From Variovorax paradoxus (GTDB lineage: Bacteria > Pseudomonadota > Gammaproteobacteria > Burkholderiales > Burkholderiaceae_C), in assembly GCF_018614955.1 (NCBI RefSeq), contig NZ_JAGGNV010000008.1, positions 164,859 to 228,858 of the forward strand: DNA of 64,000 nucleotides, written 5' to 3'. A program made the position numbers and the translations under genes. The notes beneath the pieces were generated by a model that saw only the letters and a program-made list of their open reading frames with translations, was not told the origin of the DNA and ran no database searches. Of the stretch, positions 36,229-45,398 are shown piece by piece. Position 1 is the first letter of the stretch, and each line of letters opens with the position of its first letter.

Positions 36229-36860
36229 GGCGGAAAGTCGATGCCGCGCTGGGCGCTGCGCCAGGCCGGGTGCTTGTCCATCACCCGCGCGAACAACGGC
36301 GCCTGAAGACGCGCCGCGAGCCAGGCTTTCAAGCGCGGCCATGGCTGTTGGTCGAACCAGGCCGCATCGACCTGCGCGAACTGGCGCACGAACGGGGCTA
36401 TCGCGATATCGGCCAGTGCGACATGGTCGCCGTGCAGGCATCGCGCGGCCGCCAGCCTGTCTTCGAGCCGCATCAAGAAGAGGGCGCCCTGCGCGCGATG
36501 CGCTGCTGTGTCGGCGTCCGGATGACGTTCCGGATACTTGTAGCCATCGAGATGCCGCTTGAACTCGCCGTCGCATTCGGCGACGAGCGCGAGCGTCTCG
36601 TCCAGCGTCGCGCCTTCGGCTTGCAGCCAGCCTTCGGGATCGTTGCGCCGCAAGGCCCACAGCATGATGTCCAGGCTCTGGTCGATCACCGTGCCGTCTA
36701 CGTCGACCAGCACCGGCACCGTGCCCTTGGGCGACGCGGCCAGCAGCTCGGCCGGCTTGTCGCGCAGTACGACCTCGCGCAGTTCGCAGCGCTGGCCGCT
36801 CGCGGCGATCGCCATGCGCGCGCGCATTGCATAGGGGCAGCGGCGGAACGAATAGAGCAC
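36195..36860 (-). CDS. glutathione S-transferase-like protein
   Basis: About 221 residues. The thioredoxin-fold N-terminus VLYSFRRCPYAMRARMAIAA carries a CPYA cysteine, and KGTVPVLVDVDGTVIDQSLD supplies the glutathione gamma-glutamyl site. A helical C-terminal domain follows (RLEDRLAAARCLHGDHVALA, DIAIAPFVRQFAQVD). No ATG is available near the N-terminus; GTG at 36860 is the most likely start, just beyond the MATE stop at 36881. Glutathione transfer or disulfide chemistry is likely; the substrate is unknown. Confidence 0.83.
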   Translation of the reverse strand: MLYSFRRCPYAMRARMAIAASGQRCELREVVLRDKPAELLAASPKGTVPVLVDVDGTVIDQSLDIMLWALRRNDPEGWLQAEGATLDETLALVAECDGEFKRHLDGYKYPERHPDADTAAHRAQGALFLMRLEDRLAAARCLHGDHVALADIAIAPFVRQFAQVDAAWFDQQPWPRLKAWLAARLQAPLFARVMDKHPAWRSAQRGIDFPPYSNTSSPVGS

Positions 36861-36880
36861 CGGCCGCGTGCCGCCGGCGC

Positions 36881-38302
36881 TCAGATCAGCCTGCGGATCG
36901 TCTTCTTGCGCCATGCGAAGCGGTAGTAGCTGGCCTGCAGCGTCAGCATCGCGATGAAGGCCACGGGATAGGCGATCCAGATCCCGTTGAGCCCCATGCG
37001 ATGGCTCAGCCACCAGGCCACCGGCACCTCGATCAGCGCGATGCAGAAGATCGAGATCGCGGTCGGCACCAGCACCGAGCCGCTGGCGCGCATGATCCCC
37101 GAGAGCGCCGCGCCCATGCCGAAGATCACCGTGCTCCACAGCATGATGTGCAAGAGCGTCTGCGCCACCTCGATCACGGGCTCGCTGGTAATGAAGAAGC
37201 CCATCAGCGGCCGAGAGAACAGGTAGCCCAGCAGCACCAGGCCGCCGGTCAGCACCAGGTTCATCTGCAGCGCGGTGCGCGTGATGGCGCCGAGGCGCTG
37301 CGCCTGGCCGGCGCCGATGGCCTGCGCTCCGAGGATCGACGCGGTGATCGCGATCGAGATCGCCGGGAACTGCACATAGGCCACCACCTGGTTCACCGCG
37401 CCGTAGGTCGCGGTGGCGCTCGAGCCGTAGGCGTTGACGAAGGACAGCAGCGCGAGCTCGGCCAGCGAGACCACGATCATCTGCACGCCGGTGGGCACGC
37501 CGACCTTGAGCACCGCCTTCAGCAGCGCCGGCCGCACGCGCAGGTGGCGCACGAAGTCGGCGTCGGGCGCGAGCGGGCTCTTCTTGCGCCGCAGGTGAAT
37601 GGCCAGCCAGGCGGTCGCGACCACGAAGGAGACCACCGTGGCCCAGGCGCCGCTCGCCACGCCGAGCATCGGCAGGCCGAACCAGCCGCGGATGAGCGCC
37701 GGCGTGATCATCAGGCCGAGCACGGTCGAGATCATCAGTGTGTAGAGCGGCGCCACCGTGTCGCCCACGCCGCGCAGCATGGCGGTGGAGAGCAGAAACA
37801 CGAACAGGCCCGGCATCGCGATCAGGATGATCCGTGCGTAGGCCGTGGCATCGGCCAGGATGTCGGGCGGCGTGCCCAGCGCCGCCAGCATCGGCTGCGT
37901 GAAGGTGCCGCCGAACACCGCGACCGCGAGCGCGAACAGCACGCCCACCGTGAGCGTGGTGCCGGCCACGGCGCGCGCCTTCTCGGGCTCGTGCGCGCCC
38001 CAGGCCTGGCCGATCAGCACCGAGGCGCCGGCGCCGAGGCCGATGGTGAAGGCGATGAAGAAGAACATCACCGGAAAGAAGCTCGACACCGCCGCCAGCG
38101 CGCCGACGCCGATCATCTGCCCCAGGTAGACGTTGTTGAGCGTGCCCGAGAGCGACTGCAGGATGTTGCTGAGCAGCATCGGCGCGAGGAAGAACAGGAA
38201 GGTCTTCCAAAGCGGCCGCGAGGCCATGGCCGCCGCACGTGGATTGAGGTGCGGAGCCGGCGGTACCGATTCGGCGGCCGTTGCGGGCGTATCGGTCCTC
38301 AT
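36881..38302 (-). CDS. MATE-family efflux transporter
   Basis: 473 residues and twelve spans in two symmetric halves. FLAPMLLSNILQSLSGTLNN, then VYLGQMIGVGALAAVSSFFP marks the first half and VGVPTGVQMIVVSLAELALL the second. It exports cationic compounds using a Na+ or H+ gradient. It overlaps the DUF2239 gene by 4 bases (ATGA read on the minus strand at 38299-38302) and is followed by the GST gene, a probable three-gene detoxification transcript. Confidence 0.93.
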   Translation of the reverse strand: MRTDTPATAAESVPPAPHLNPRAAAMASRPLWKTFLFFLAPMLLSNILQSLSGTLNNVYLGQMIGVGALAAVSSFFPVMFFFIAFTIGLGAGASVLIGQAWGAHEPEKARAVAGTTLTVGVLFALAVAVFGGTFTQPMLAALGTPPDILADATAYARIILIAMPGLFVFLLSTAMLRGVGDTVAPLYTLMISTVLGLMITPALIRGWFGLPMLGVASGAWATVVSFVVATAWLAIHLRRKKSPLAPDADFVRHLRVRPALLKAVLKVGVPTGVQMIVVSLAELALLSFVNAYGSSATATYGAVNQVVAYVQFPAISIAITASILGAQAIGAGQAQRLGAITRTALQMNLVLTGGLVLLGYLFSRPLMGFFITSEPVIEVAQTLLHIMLWSTVIFGMGAALSGIMRASGSVLVPTAISIFCIALIEVPVAWWLSHRMGLNGIWIAYPVAFIAMLTLQASYYRFAWRKKTIRRLI

Positions 38303-38859
38303 GAGACGCTCCAGGCCGTTGCGGCCAGCTTGTGCAGATGCAGCCGCACGTCTTCGGGCCAGGGCGCAACGAGTTCTTCGAAACGCGCACGATCGCCGGC
38401 AAACAAGGCACGTGTCGCTTCCTCGAAGCCGGGCAGGTCGCCCGCGATCGCGGTCATGAAACGGTAGGTGGCTTCGCGCGCTGCGCGTTCGGCGTCGCGG
38501 TCGGCGTGCACGCGCCGCGCCTCGTCGATCAGCCGGCGCAGCGCGACCGAGGCGCCGCCGGGCTGGCGGCTGAGCCAGTCCCAATGGCGCGGCAGCAGGG
38601 TGACTTCGCGCGCGACCACGCCCAGCTTGGGACGGCCGACGCCGCGCGCCGCCTGTTCATCGTGCCTCGGGTTATCGGACACGGCATTGGCGGATTCGCG
38701 CAAATCGAGATCGAGCTGCTCGCCCGTGCTGTCGTCGAACACGAAAGCCGGCGGCTCGTCGGCGCGGGCGCGCAATAGGGCGATCACCTCGGCCCGCGGG
38801 CCGGCAGCGATGCGTCTGAAACCGGCGAAGGCGGTGAGGGTTGAGGAAGAAGAAGACAT
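38299..38859 (-). CDS. DUF2239 family protein
   Basis: 186 residues: LTAFAGFRRIAAGPRAEVIA, FDDSTGEQLDLDLRES, GRPKLGVVAREVTLLPRHWD, WLSRQPGGASVALRRLIDEA and TYRFMTAIAGDLPGFEEATR are characteristic of DUF2239, a soluble family of unknown function. The middle segment after GRPKLG looks like an Arc/MetJ-type or helical DNA-contacting region, a guess. A promoter with its -10 only 8 bases before the ATG suggests a leaderless message. CCCGGG boxes lie in and just upstream of that promoter. Confidence 0.85.
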   Translation of the reverse strand: MSSSSSTLTAFAGFRRIAAGPRAEVIALLRARADEPPAFVFDDSTGEQLDLDLRESANAVSDNPRHDEQAARGVGRPKLGVVAREVTLLPRHWDWLSRQPGGASVALRRLIDEARRVHADRDAERAAREATYRFMTAIAGDLPGFEEATRALFAGDRARFEELVAPWPEDVRLHLHKLAATAWSVS

Positions 38860-38910
38860 GGCGGCGAATAATACCCGGGCAAAACGATCTGCGCAATCTA
38901 CCCGGGTGAA
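38860..38910 (-). promoter_or_regulatory. predicted promoter of DUF2239-MATE-GST operon with two CCCGGG operator boxes
   Basis: On the minus strand, -35 TTGCGC (38891-38896) and -10 TATTAT (38868-38873) are 17 bases apart. The -10 ends 8 bases before the ATG, so transcription would begin at or beside the start codon. No Shine-Dalgarno is present. ACCCGGG occurs at 38873-38879, in the spacer beside the -10, and again at 38900-38907, just upstream of the -35, 27 bases apart. This spacing is typical of repressor sites on one DNA face or nearly so. Confidence 0.5.
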
Positions 38911-38917
38911 ATATTTT

Positions 38918-39415
38918 TCAAGAAGCGCGGCGCAGGCTGCGCCACCAGCGGCGGGTGCCGTTCTTCAGGCGCCGGGCCGCTCGCCAGGGCGCGCTCTGGC
39001 GCACGAAGCCGAGCACGCGATCCTTCCACTGCTTCCAGCGCGGATACCAGCGCGCGAACAACGGAATGCGCATCAGCGCCGGCTCGACCAGTTGGAACAG
39101 CCGGGCCACGACCGCGGTGCCCGCCAGCTTGGCGCCCACCAGCAGCAGCACGGCGCTCGTCGCATGGCCGCGGCCCACCAGGAACAGCGCGAGCAGCTTG
39201 AGCGGCAGCAGCATCAGCACCGGCACCAGGAACACCAGCAGCGCGCCCCAGGGCGGGAGAGCCTGCACCACGCGCTCGAGCCGCGCCCAGAGCGGCAGTC
39301 GCGCCAGCCGGGCGGCCAGCGCGGCGAGCGGCTCCCAGCCCCATTCCTCGAACAGCAGCAAGGGAACGAGCAGGGCAGCGGCGAGGGCGCGCAGCAGTTT
39401 CTTCAGGATACGCAT
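38918..39415 (-). CDS. hypothetical inner-membrane protein, 165 aa
   Basis: Not assigned to a named family. It has an N-terminal hydrophobic segment (LLRALAAALLVPLLLFEEWG), then two adjacent spans near residues 55-95 (WGALLVFLVPVLMLLPLKLL, ALFLVG with SAVLLLVGAKLAG). The C-terminal 40 residues are strongly basic and Trp-rich (WKQWKDRVLGFVRQ, RRWWRSLRRAS), suitable for lying on the cytoplasmic membrane face or binding acidic lipid. It diverges from tex. Confidence 0.72.
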   Translation of the reverse strand: MRILKKLLRALAAALLVPLLLFEEWGWEPLAALAARLARLPLWARLERVVQALPPWGALLVFLVPVLMLLPLKLLALFLVGRGHATSAVLLLVGAKLAGTAVVARLFQLVEPALMRIPLFARWYPRWKQWKDRVLGFVRQSAPWRAARRLKNGTRRWWRSLRRAS

Positions 39416-39524
39416 GGGTCGGCCATTGTGCGAGACACCCTATGGCAAACTTCCTCGCTTCGTTTTCTCTTCTCCTGATCCGACAGGCGCGAAGCGCGCC
39501 GCCAGCCAGGGACCTTCCCCAGAC

Positions 39525-41906
39525 ATGCAGAAAATCATTCGCCAGCTCGCGGCCGAGATCAAGGTCGGCGAGCACCAGGTGAAGGCCGCCGTCGATCTGC
39601 TCGACGGAGGCGCCACCGTGCCCTTCATCGCGCGCTACCGCAAGGAAGCCACCGACGGCCTGGACGACATCCAGCTGCGCGAGCTCGAGGCGCGCCTTTC
39701 GTACCTGCGCGAGCTCGAAGACCGCCGTGCGGCGGTGCTGAAGAGCATCGAGGAGCAAGGCAAGCTCACGCCCGAACTGCGCGCCGCGATCGACGCCGCA
39801 CCCACCAAGCAGGAACTGGAAGACCTCTACCTGCCCTACAAGCCCAAGCGCCGCACCAAGGGCCAGATGGCGCGCGAGGCGGGCCTCGAGCCGCTGGCCG
39901 ACAAGCTCTTCGCCGACCCGACGCTGAACCCCGCCGAGGAGGCTGCGGCCTTCGTGAAGCCGGCTGCGGACGGGCTGGACTTCTCCACCGTGCAACTGGT
40001 GCTCGACGGCGTGCGCGACATCCTCTCCGAGCGCTGGGCCGAAGACGCGGCGCTGGTGCAGCGCCTGCGGGAATGGCTCTGGGCCGAGGGCCTCTTCAAG
40101 TCCAGCCTGATGGCCGGCAAGGACGAGAACAACCCCGACATCGCCAAGTTCCGCGACTACTTCGACTACGACGAGCCGATCGGTCGCGTGCCCTCGCACC
40201 GCGCGCTGGCGGTGTTCCGCGGCCGCGCGCAGGACATCCTCGATGCCAAGCTGGTGCTGCCTCCCGAGCCCGAACCGGGCAACCTGAAAGACTCGAAAGC
40301 ACCCCCTTCGGTGTCGCTGGCGGAGGGCAAGATCGCATTGCACCTGGGCTGGAGCCATGCTGCTCGCCCGGCCGACGACCTGATCCGCAAGTGTGTGGCC
40401 TGGACCTGGCGCGTGAAGCTCTCGCTGTCCACCGAGCGCGACCTGTTCACCCGGCTGCGCGAAGAGGCCGAGAAGGTCGCGATCAAGGTCTTCGCCGACA
40501 ACCTGCGCGACCTGCTGCTGGCCGCGCCGGCCGGCCCGCGCGTGGTGATGGGCCTGGACCCGGGCATCCGCACCGGCGTCAAGGTCGCGGTGGTCGACGC
40601 CACCGGCAAGCTGGTCGACACCGCCACCGTGTTCCCGCACGAGCCGCGCCGCGACTGGGAAGGCTCACTGCACACGCTCGGCAAGCTGTGCGCCAAGCAC
40701 GGCGTGAACCTGATCGCGATCGGCAACGGCACCGCCAGCCGCGAGACCGACAAGCTGGCGGGCGACCTGATCAAGCTGCTGGCGAAGATGGCCGCCCAGG
40801 CCGGCGCGCCGGAGATGAAGGTCGACAAGGTGGTGGTCAGCGAGGCCGGCGCCTCTGTCTACTCGGCGAGCGAATTCGCCTCGCAGGAAATGCCGGACGT
40901 CGACGTGAGCCTGCGCGGGGCGGCGAGCATCGCGCGCCGGCTGCAGGACCCGCTGGCCGAGCTGGTGAAGATCGATCCCAAGTCGATCGGCGTCGGCCAG
41001 TACCAGCACGACGTGAACCAGAGCGAGCTCGCGCGCACCTTGAGCGCGGTGGTGGAGGATTGCGTGAACTCGGTCGGCGTCGATCTCAACACCGCGAGCG
41101 TGCCGCTCCTGTCGCGCGTCTCGGGCCTGTCGGCCGGCGTGGCCAAGGCGGTGGTGCGCTGGCGCGAGGCCAACGGCGCGTTTTCCACGCGCAAGCAACT
41201 GCTCGAAGTCAGCGGCTTCGGCGGCAAGACCTTCGAGCAGAGCGCGGGTTTTCTGCGCATCCGCGGCGGTGCCAACCCGCTCGACCTGACCGGCGTGCAT
41301 CCCGAGACCTATCCGGTGGTCGAGCAGATGATCGAGAAGACCGGCAAGCCCATCGCCGAACTGATGGGCCGAGCCGAGATGCTGAAGACGCTGAAGCCCG
41401 AGCTGTTCGCGAACGAGAAGTTCGGCGTCATCACGGTGAAGGACATCCTCGGCGAACTCGAGAAGCCGGGCCGCGACCCGCGTCCCGACTTCAAGGTGGC
41501 GCGCTTCAACGACGGCGTCGAGGACATCAAGGACCTGGTCGAGGGCATGGTGCTCGAAGGCACCGTGAGCAACGTGGCGCAGTTCGGCGCCTTCGTCGAT
41601 CTCGGCGTGCACCAGGACGGCCTGGTGCACGTGAGCCAGCTCTCGCACAAGTTCGTCAACGATGCGCGCGAGGTCGTGAAGACCGGCGACATCGTCAAGG
41701 TCAAGGTGATGGAGGTCGACGTGGCGCGCAAGCGCATCGGCCTGTCGATGAAGCTCGACGCGGCGCCGGCTCGGCGCGACGGCCCGCGCGAGAACCGCTT
41801 CGAAGGGGCGGGGCGCGGCCAGCAGGGCCCGCGCCGCGACAACGCGCCGCAGCCGGCGGGGCAGATGGCCAGCGCCTTCGCCAAGCTGCAGGGGCTGCGC
41901 AAGTAG
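39525..41906 (+). CDS. tex: transcription accessory protein Tex
   Basis: 793 residues, the normal length. Domains in order: N-terminal helical Tex region (MQKIIRQLAAEIKVGEHQV), YqgF-type RNase H-like domain (VVMGLDPGIRTGVKVAVVD, residues about 340-470), helix-hairpin-helix pair (SVGVDLNTASVPLLSRVSGL onward) and an S1 RNA-binding domain (VLEGTVSNVAQFGAFVDLGV, about 680-750). A basic Gly-rich tail follows. It binds nucleic acid and affects transcription and stress tolerance. It is followed after 22 bases by an acyltransferase gene. Confidence 0.96.
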   Translation: MQKIIRQLAAEIKVGEHQVKAAVDLLDGGATVPFIARYRKEATDGLDDIQLRELEARLSYLRELEDRRAAVLKSIEEQGKLTPELRAAIDAAPTKQELEDLYLPYKPKRRTKGQMAREAGLEPLADKLFADPTLNPAEEAAAFVKPAADGLDFSTVQLVLDGVRDILSERWAEDAALVQRLREWLWAEGLFKSSLMAGKDENNPDIAKFRDYFDYDEPIGRVPSHRALAVFRGRAQDILDAKLVLPPEPEPGNLKDSKAPPSVSLAEGKIALHLGWSHAARPADDLIRKCVAWTWRVKLSLSTERDLFTRLREEAEKVAIKVFADNLRDLLLAAPAGPRVVMGLDPGIRTGVKVAVVDATGKLVDTATVFPHEPRRDWEGSLHTLGKLCAKHGVNLIAIGNGTASRETDKLAGDLIKLLAKMAAQAGAPEMKVDKVVVSEAGASVYSASEFASQEMPDVDVSLRGAASIARRLQDPLAELVKIDPKSIGVGQYQHDVNQSELARTLSAVVEDCVNSVGVDLNTASVPLLSRVSGLSAGVAKAVVRWREANGAFSTRKQLLEVSGFGGKTFEQSAGFLRIRGGANPLDLTGVHPETYPVVEQMIEKTGKPIAELMGRAEMLKTLKPELFANEKFGVITVKDILGELEKPGRDPRPDFKVARFNDGVEDIKDLVEGMVLEGTVSNVAQFGAFVDLGVHQDGLVHVSQLSHKFVNDAREVVKTGDIVKVKVMEVDVARKRIGLSMKLDAAPARRDGPRENRFEGAGRGQQGPRRDNAPQPAGQMASAFAKLQGLRK

Positions 41907-41928
41907 CAGGCCGCACCCGAGAAGCCTC

Positions 41929-42978
41929 ATGCCGGACACCCCCCACACGCTCGATCGCGCCGGCACGCGCCTGGACGGGGCCGTTACCGCTGTTGCTGCG
42001 GCCGCTGCCGCCGGTGGCGTGCGCGACCTGCATGCGGATTGGCTGAAGGCCGCCGCGATCGTGGGGGTCGTCTGCATTCACGCAGGCTTGCCCTTTCACG
42101 ACATGTTCCGCTTCGGCGTGCCGGTGTTCGTCGGCCTCTGGGCCTTCTATCTGGAAAAGGCGCTGTCTCGCCGGCGCCCCGAAACGCATGCGCGCTTCCT
42201 GGTGCAGCGGATGGTCGAGCTGGCCGTTCCGTACCTCGCCTGGACCTTGCTCTACATCGAGAAGTTCTACGCCTCGCGCTGGTCGGCCACGCCGCTGCAC
42301 ACCATCGTCGGCGGCTGGTTCGGCGGCTATGGCTGGTCGGGGCAGTACTACTTCGTCATCCTGTTCCAGCTCACGCTGCTGTTTCCGCTGCTGCGGCGCT
42401 GCGTGGCGCAGGTGCCGACCCTGCCGGTGATCGTCGCAGGCGTCGCGCTCAACGTGCTCGCCGGCTTTTGGTTGCTCGACCACCGGTGGATCGGGGCCGT
42501 CGGCGACCGGCTGTTCATCTACTGGATTCCCTATGTGGTCCTGGGCATCGCTCTGGCGCGCGGCCAGTTCCGCCGAACGCCGGGGCTTGTCATGGTGGCC
42601 GTGCTGCTGCTGCTCGCAGCGCCCTTCGAGACCGAATCCTCCAGCGAGCACTCCGCCTACCTGGCGTCGACGGTGACGATCGCGTCCTTGCTGCTTCTGG
42701 TCGCCGCCGTTGCGGCCGACCGCGCAGCGCCTGCGCGCCAGAGCCCGCGTCTGCTGGCCCGGGGCATCGCCTTCATCGGGAGGAACACTTTCGCGATCTT
42801 CGTCGGCAACGTCGCAATGCTGGAGGTGCTGAAGAGCACCGGCTTCACCGCCTCCGCGGTAGCGCGCGCGGGCCAGTCCGGATTGCTCGCCGTGGTGGCC
42901 GCCACGCTCGCCGGATGCCTTTGCATCGGATGGCTGCTCAAGAGGCTGGGGCAGGGCATCCTGGTCGGCAAGCCGTGA
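41929..42978 (+). CDS. acyltransferase family 3 membrane protein
   Basis: 349 residues with about ten spans. The first span pattern DLHADWLKAAAIVGVVCIHA carries the family's conserved His, and YGWSGQYYFVILFQLTLLFP follows. Members move acetyl or succinyl groups onto sugars, lipids or exopolysaccharide across the inner membrane. The first 25 residues are a non-conserved Ala/Thr-rich leader. The stop overlaps the GTG start of the patatin-like gene, so both may act on lipid or surface glycan. Confidence 0.85.
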   Translation: MPDTPHTLDRAGTRLDGAVTAVAAAAAAGGVRDLHADWLKAAAIVGVVCIHAGLPFHDMFRFGVPVFVGLWAFYLEKALSRRRPETHARFLVQRMVELAVPYLAWTLLYIEKFYASRWSATPLHTIVGGWFGGYGWSGQYYFVILFQLTLLFPLLRRCVAQVPTLPVIVAGVALNVLAGFWLLDHRWIGAVGDRLFIYWIPYVVLGIALARGQFRRTPGLVMVAVLLLLAAPFETESSSEHSAYLASTVTIASLLLLVAAVAADRAAPARQSPRLLARGIAFIGRNTFAIFVGNVAMLEVLKSTGFTASAVARAGQSGLLAVVAATLAGCLCIGWLLKRLGQGILVGKP

Positions 42979-44045
42979 AGGCGCTTCGCGTCCATGCCGG
43001 CCCGCTCGCGCGCGAACACATTGGCCGACATGGCCTGCGCCCGCAGGACGTGCGCATCATTCCCGGCGCGGCCGGCGGTCCCAAGGGGCTGATCCTCGGG
43101 CCCATCGACCGCTTCCTGTTCGGCGAATGGCTGCAGCAGTCGACGCAGCCCATCGATCTGGTCGGCGCCTCGATCGGCGCCTGGCGACTCGCCAACGCCT
43201 GCCTCGACGATCCGAAGACTGCTTTCGAGCAGTTCGAGCACGGCTACATCCATCAGCATTTCGACGTGCCGCCGGGCCAGAAGCGCATGACGGCGAAGCA
43301 GGTCAGCGCGCAGTTCGGCGAAGGGCTGCGCAACTTCTACGGCGGCCGCGCGCCCGAGGTGCTGCGGCATCCGCGCTACAGGCTGCATGTGATCACCTCG
43401 CGCGGGCGCCACATCCTCGGGCGCGAGGGCAGGGCACGCACGCCGGTCGGCTATCTGGGGGCTTTCATCACCAACAGCGTGCACCGCAAGAGCCTGGGCG
43501 CCTGGCTCGAGCGCGTGGTGTTCTCCAGCGCCGCTGCGGCGCTGCCTTTCGGGACGCTGGACTTCCGCACGCGGCAGGTCGAGCTCACCGATGCCAACTT
43601 CGAACTCGCGCTGCAGGCTTCGTGCTCGATCCCCTTCATGCTGGAGGCGGTGCACGACATTCCCGGCGCGCCGCCCGGCGCCTACTGGGACGGCGGCATC
43701 ACCGACTACCACCTGCACCTGAACTACGCCAATACCGACGGCGTCGTGCTGTACCCGCACTTCCAGAAGGCAGTGGTGCCGGGCTGGCTCGACAAGGGAC
43801 TCAGGTGGCGCCACAAGTCCACGCATTTTCTAGACCGCACGGTGGTGCTGGCGCCTGATCCAGAATGGGTGCGCAGCCTGCCGAACGGCAAGCTGCCGGA
43901 TCGCAACGACTTCGTGCGTTACGGCAACGATGCGCCGGCGCGCATGAAGGCGTGGCGCATCGCGGCACAGGAGGCGCGCCGCCTGGCGGACGAGCTGGCC
44001 GAGTGGCTGGAGCGCGGGGATGCCGGCGAGCTGCTGCCGCTTTGA
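42975..44045 (+). CDS. patatin-like phospholipase family protein
   Basis: 356 residues from GTG 42975 (GTGA overlap with the preceding stop). The oxyanion loop is PGAAGGPKGL, the nucleophile elbow GASIGAW gives Ser66, and the catalytic Asp is in DGGITDYH, the Ser-Asp dyad of patatins. It should hydrolyse acyl esters of phospholipids or related lipids, probably in the cytoplasm as no signal is present. The acyltransferase partner upstream suggests paired acyl transfer and removal, an inference. Confidence 0.83.
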   Translation: MKALRVHAGPLAREHIGRHGLRPQDVRIIPGAAGGPKGLILGPIDRFLFGEWLQQSTQPIDLVGASIGAWRLANACLDDPKTAFEQFEHGYIHQHFDVPPGQKRMTAKQVSAQFGEGLRNFYGGRAPEVLRHPRYRLHVITSRGRHILGREGRARTPVGYLGAFITNSVHRKSLGAWLERVVFSSAAAALPFGTLDFRTRQVELTDANFELALQASCSIPFMLEAVHDIPGAPPGAYWDGGITDYHLHLNYANTDGVVLYPHFQKAVVPGWLDKGLRWRHKSTHFLDRTVVLAPDPEWVRSLPNGKLPDRNDFVRYGNDAPARMKAWRIAAQEARRLADELAEWLERGDAGELLPL

Positions 44046-44087
44046 GGGCGGCTACAGTCGGGCTAGCATCATTCCAGGAGGATTCAC

Positions 44088-44309
44088 ATGAACGCAACTC
44101 GCATCGTCGGCCTCATCCTGATCGTCGCCGGCATCGCCGCCCTCGGTCTGGGCGGTTTCAGTTTCACCAAAGAGACCCATCAGGCCAAGATCGGGCCGAT
44201 CGAGCTGTCGGTGAAGGAAAAGCAGGACGTCAACTTCCCGGCCTGGGCCGGCGTGGCCGCGATCGTGGTGGGCGGGGCGCTGCTGGTGTTCGGCGGCAAG
44301 AAGGGCTGA
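44088..44309 (+). CDS. small two-span membrane protein, DUF3185-like
   Basis: 73 residues. Two membrane spans (IVGLILIVAGIAALGLGGF and AWAGVAAIVVGGALLVFG) flank a short polar hairpin with KIGPIELSVKEKQDVNFP, then GGKKG at the end. The pattern fits the DUF3185 group of small membrane proteins of unknown role. A strong AGGAGG at 44076-44081, 6 bases before ATG, supports expression. It converges with the nitrile hydratase operon, leaving 4 bases between stops. Confidence 0.82.
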   Translation: MNATRIVGLILIVAGIAALGLGGFSFTKETHQAKIGPIELSVKEKQDVNFPAWAGVAAIVVGGALLVFGGKKG

Positions 44310-44313
44310 GCCC

Positions 44314-44739
44314 TCAGCCGAAATCTTGTTCGCGCAGCTCGATCGCCCGCCCATGCGGCGTGCGGTCGGCCGCGCGGTCCCAGGCCTGTTGGTAGCGCGT
44401 CAGCTCATCGACGGAACTTGCGCCTTTGCGAGCCACCAGCGTCTCTAAGGCGGCGAGCCAATGACGGTAGTAGGTGTCGCCGAGGTCGGCATCGCCGGCG
44501 GCCTGCGCGGCGCCGATCTGCGCTGCCAGTGTCTCGGCCCATTCGGGCCACGTGAAGAGTCCGCGCTGGTGCAGCGAGACGGCCAGCGCAAAGGCATGCG
44601 CCTCCCACGGTTCGCGAAACACCGGCTCTGCGCCATCGGCGGGCATGCCGGACAACAGCGGTGTGGTCGACGTCGTCATTGGGGCAACCTCCGCGCTACG
44701 CGCTTCGGTATTCGCCTTCGGAACGGCCGGGCGGCTCAT
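44314..44739 (-). CDS. nitrile hydratase activator/accessory protein (P14K-like)
   Basis: 141 residues. FREPWEAHAFALAVSLHQRG, then LFTWPEWAETLAAQI and DTYYRHWLAALETLVARKG match small nitrile hydratase activators, which resemble the beta-subunit N-terminus and carry cobalt into the alpha subunit. A conserved Cys-rich tail seen in some P14K proteins is absent. ATG 44739 overlaps the beta-subunit stop (ATGA). ATG 44679 would remove about 20 non-conserved residues and is an alternative start. Last gene of the operon. Confidence 0.87.
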   Translation of the reverse strand: MSRPAVPKANTEARSAEVAPMTTSTTPLLSGMPADGAEPVFREPWEAHAFALAVSLHQRGLFTWPEWAETLAAQIGAAQAAGDADLGDTYYRHWLAALETLVARKGASSVDELTRYQQAWDRAADRTPHGRAIELREQDFG

Positions 44740-45398
44740 GCGGCCTCCGTCAGGTAGCTTTCCCAGGCGTCCACCGACACGCGCAGTCCGGGTTCGGCCC
44801 CGGCACCCCACAAGTCCACACCGTCGAAGACCACCGTGTAGAGCCACTGCGGCTGCTCGCCGAGCCCCTGCGCGTGCGCATCGGCGAACACGTGCATGCC
44901 GTGCAGGTGTTCGACGGTGCCGAGCTTGCCTTGCACATAGCCGGGCAGGCGCGTGTGGTGCTTGACCTGTTCTGCGCGCGTGCGCACGCGCTGGCCGACG
45001 GTGAAGCGCGCGGGCGTAGTCGTCGGGCGCTCGGTGGCGGAACCCTTGGCCAGGACGGCGGGCACGTCGGCAGCGTGGAGCACGCGACGGACCGGCATGG
45101 GCACATGCAGCATCCGGCCGGCGGCGATCTCGTCGGGCAGGACCTGAGAACGCTCGGCCATGAGCTTCTCGAGCCCAGCCAGCCAAATCTGGTAGTAGCT
45201 CAGCCGCGCGTAGGTTGGCAGGGTTTCGCGTGCACTGCGGCTGGCGTCGATGTTCCAGGAGCCGTTCGCGCCCATGGCGAGGGTCAGAGCATGCGCGCGC
45301 CCTTCCCAGTCGGCGTGAAAAGGTTCGGCTTCTGGCTCTGGCACGATGGCGCCGGGCATCTCGCGGCCGCCGAGATCGGCATGCGTGGTGTAGCTCAT
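44736..45398 (-). CDS. nthB: nitrile hydratase subunit beta
   Basis: 220 residues. [20 protein letters not shown], then [20 protein letters not shown] form the helical N-terminal half, and [36 protein letters not shown] the SH3-like barrel that packs on the metal site. Beta supplies arginines contacting the oxidised cysteines of alpha. It overlaps alpha and the activator by 4 bases each, so all three are translated together. Confidence 0.95.
   Translation of the reverse strand: MSYTTHADLGGREMPGAIVPEPEAEPFHADWEGRAHALTLAMGANGSWNIDASRSARETLPTYARLSYYQIWLAGLEKLMAERSQVLPDEIAAGRMLHVPMPVRRVLHAADVPAVLAKGSATERPTTTPARFTVGQRVRTRAEQVKHHTRLPGYVQGKLGTVEHLHGMHVFADAHAQGLGEQPQWLYTVVFDGVDLWGAGAEPGLRVSVDAWESYLTEAA

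Noticed and set aside
38873..38907. CCCGGG repeats as a transcription terminator for the 165-aa membrane protein
   Set aside because: The boxes are self-palindromic, 27 bases apart and overlap a good promoter; the T-run is weak and on the wrong side for a clear terminator.
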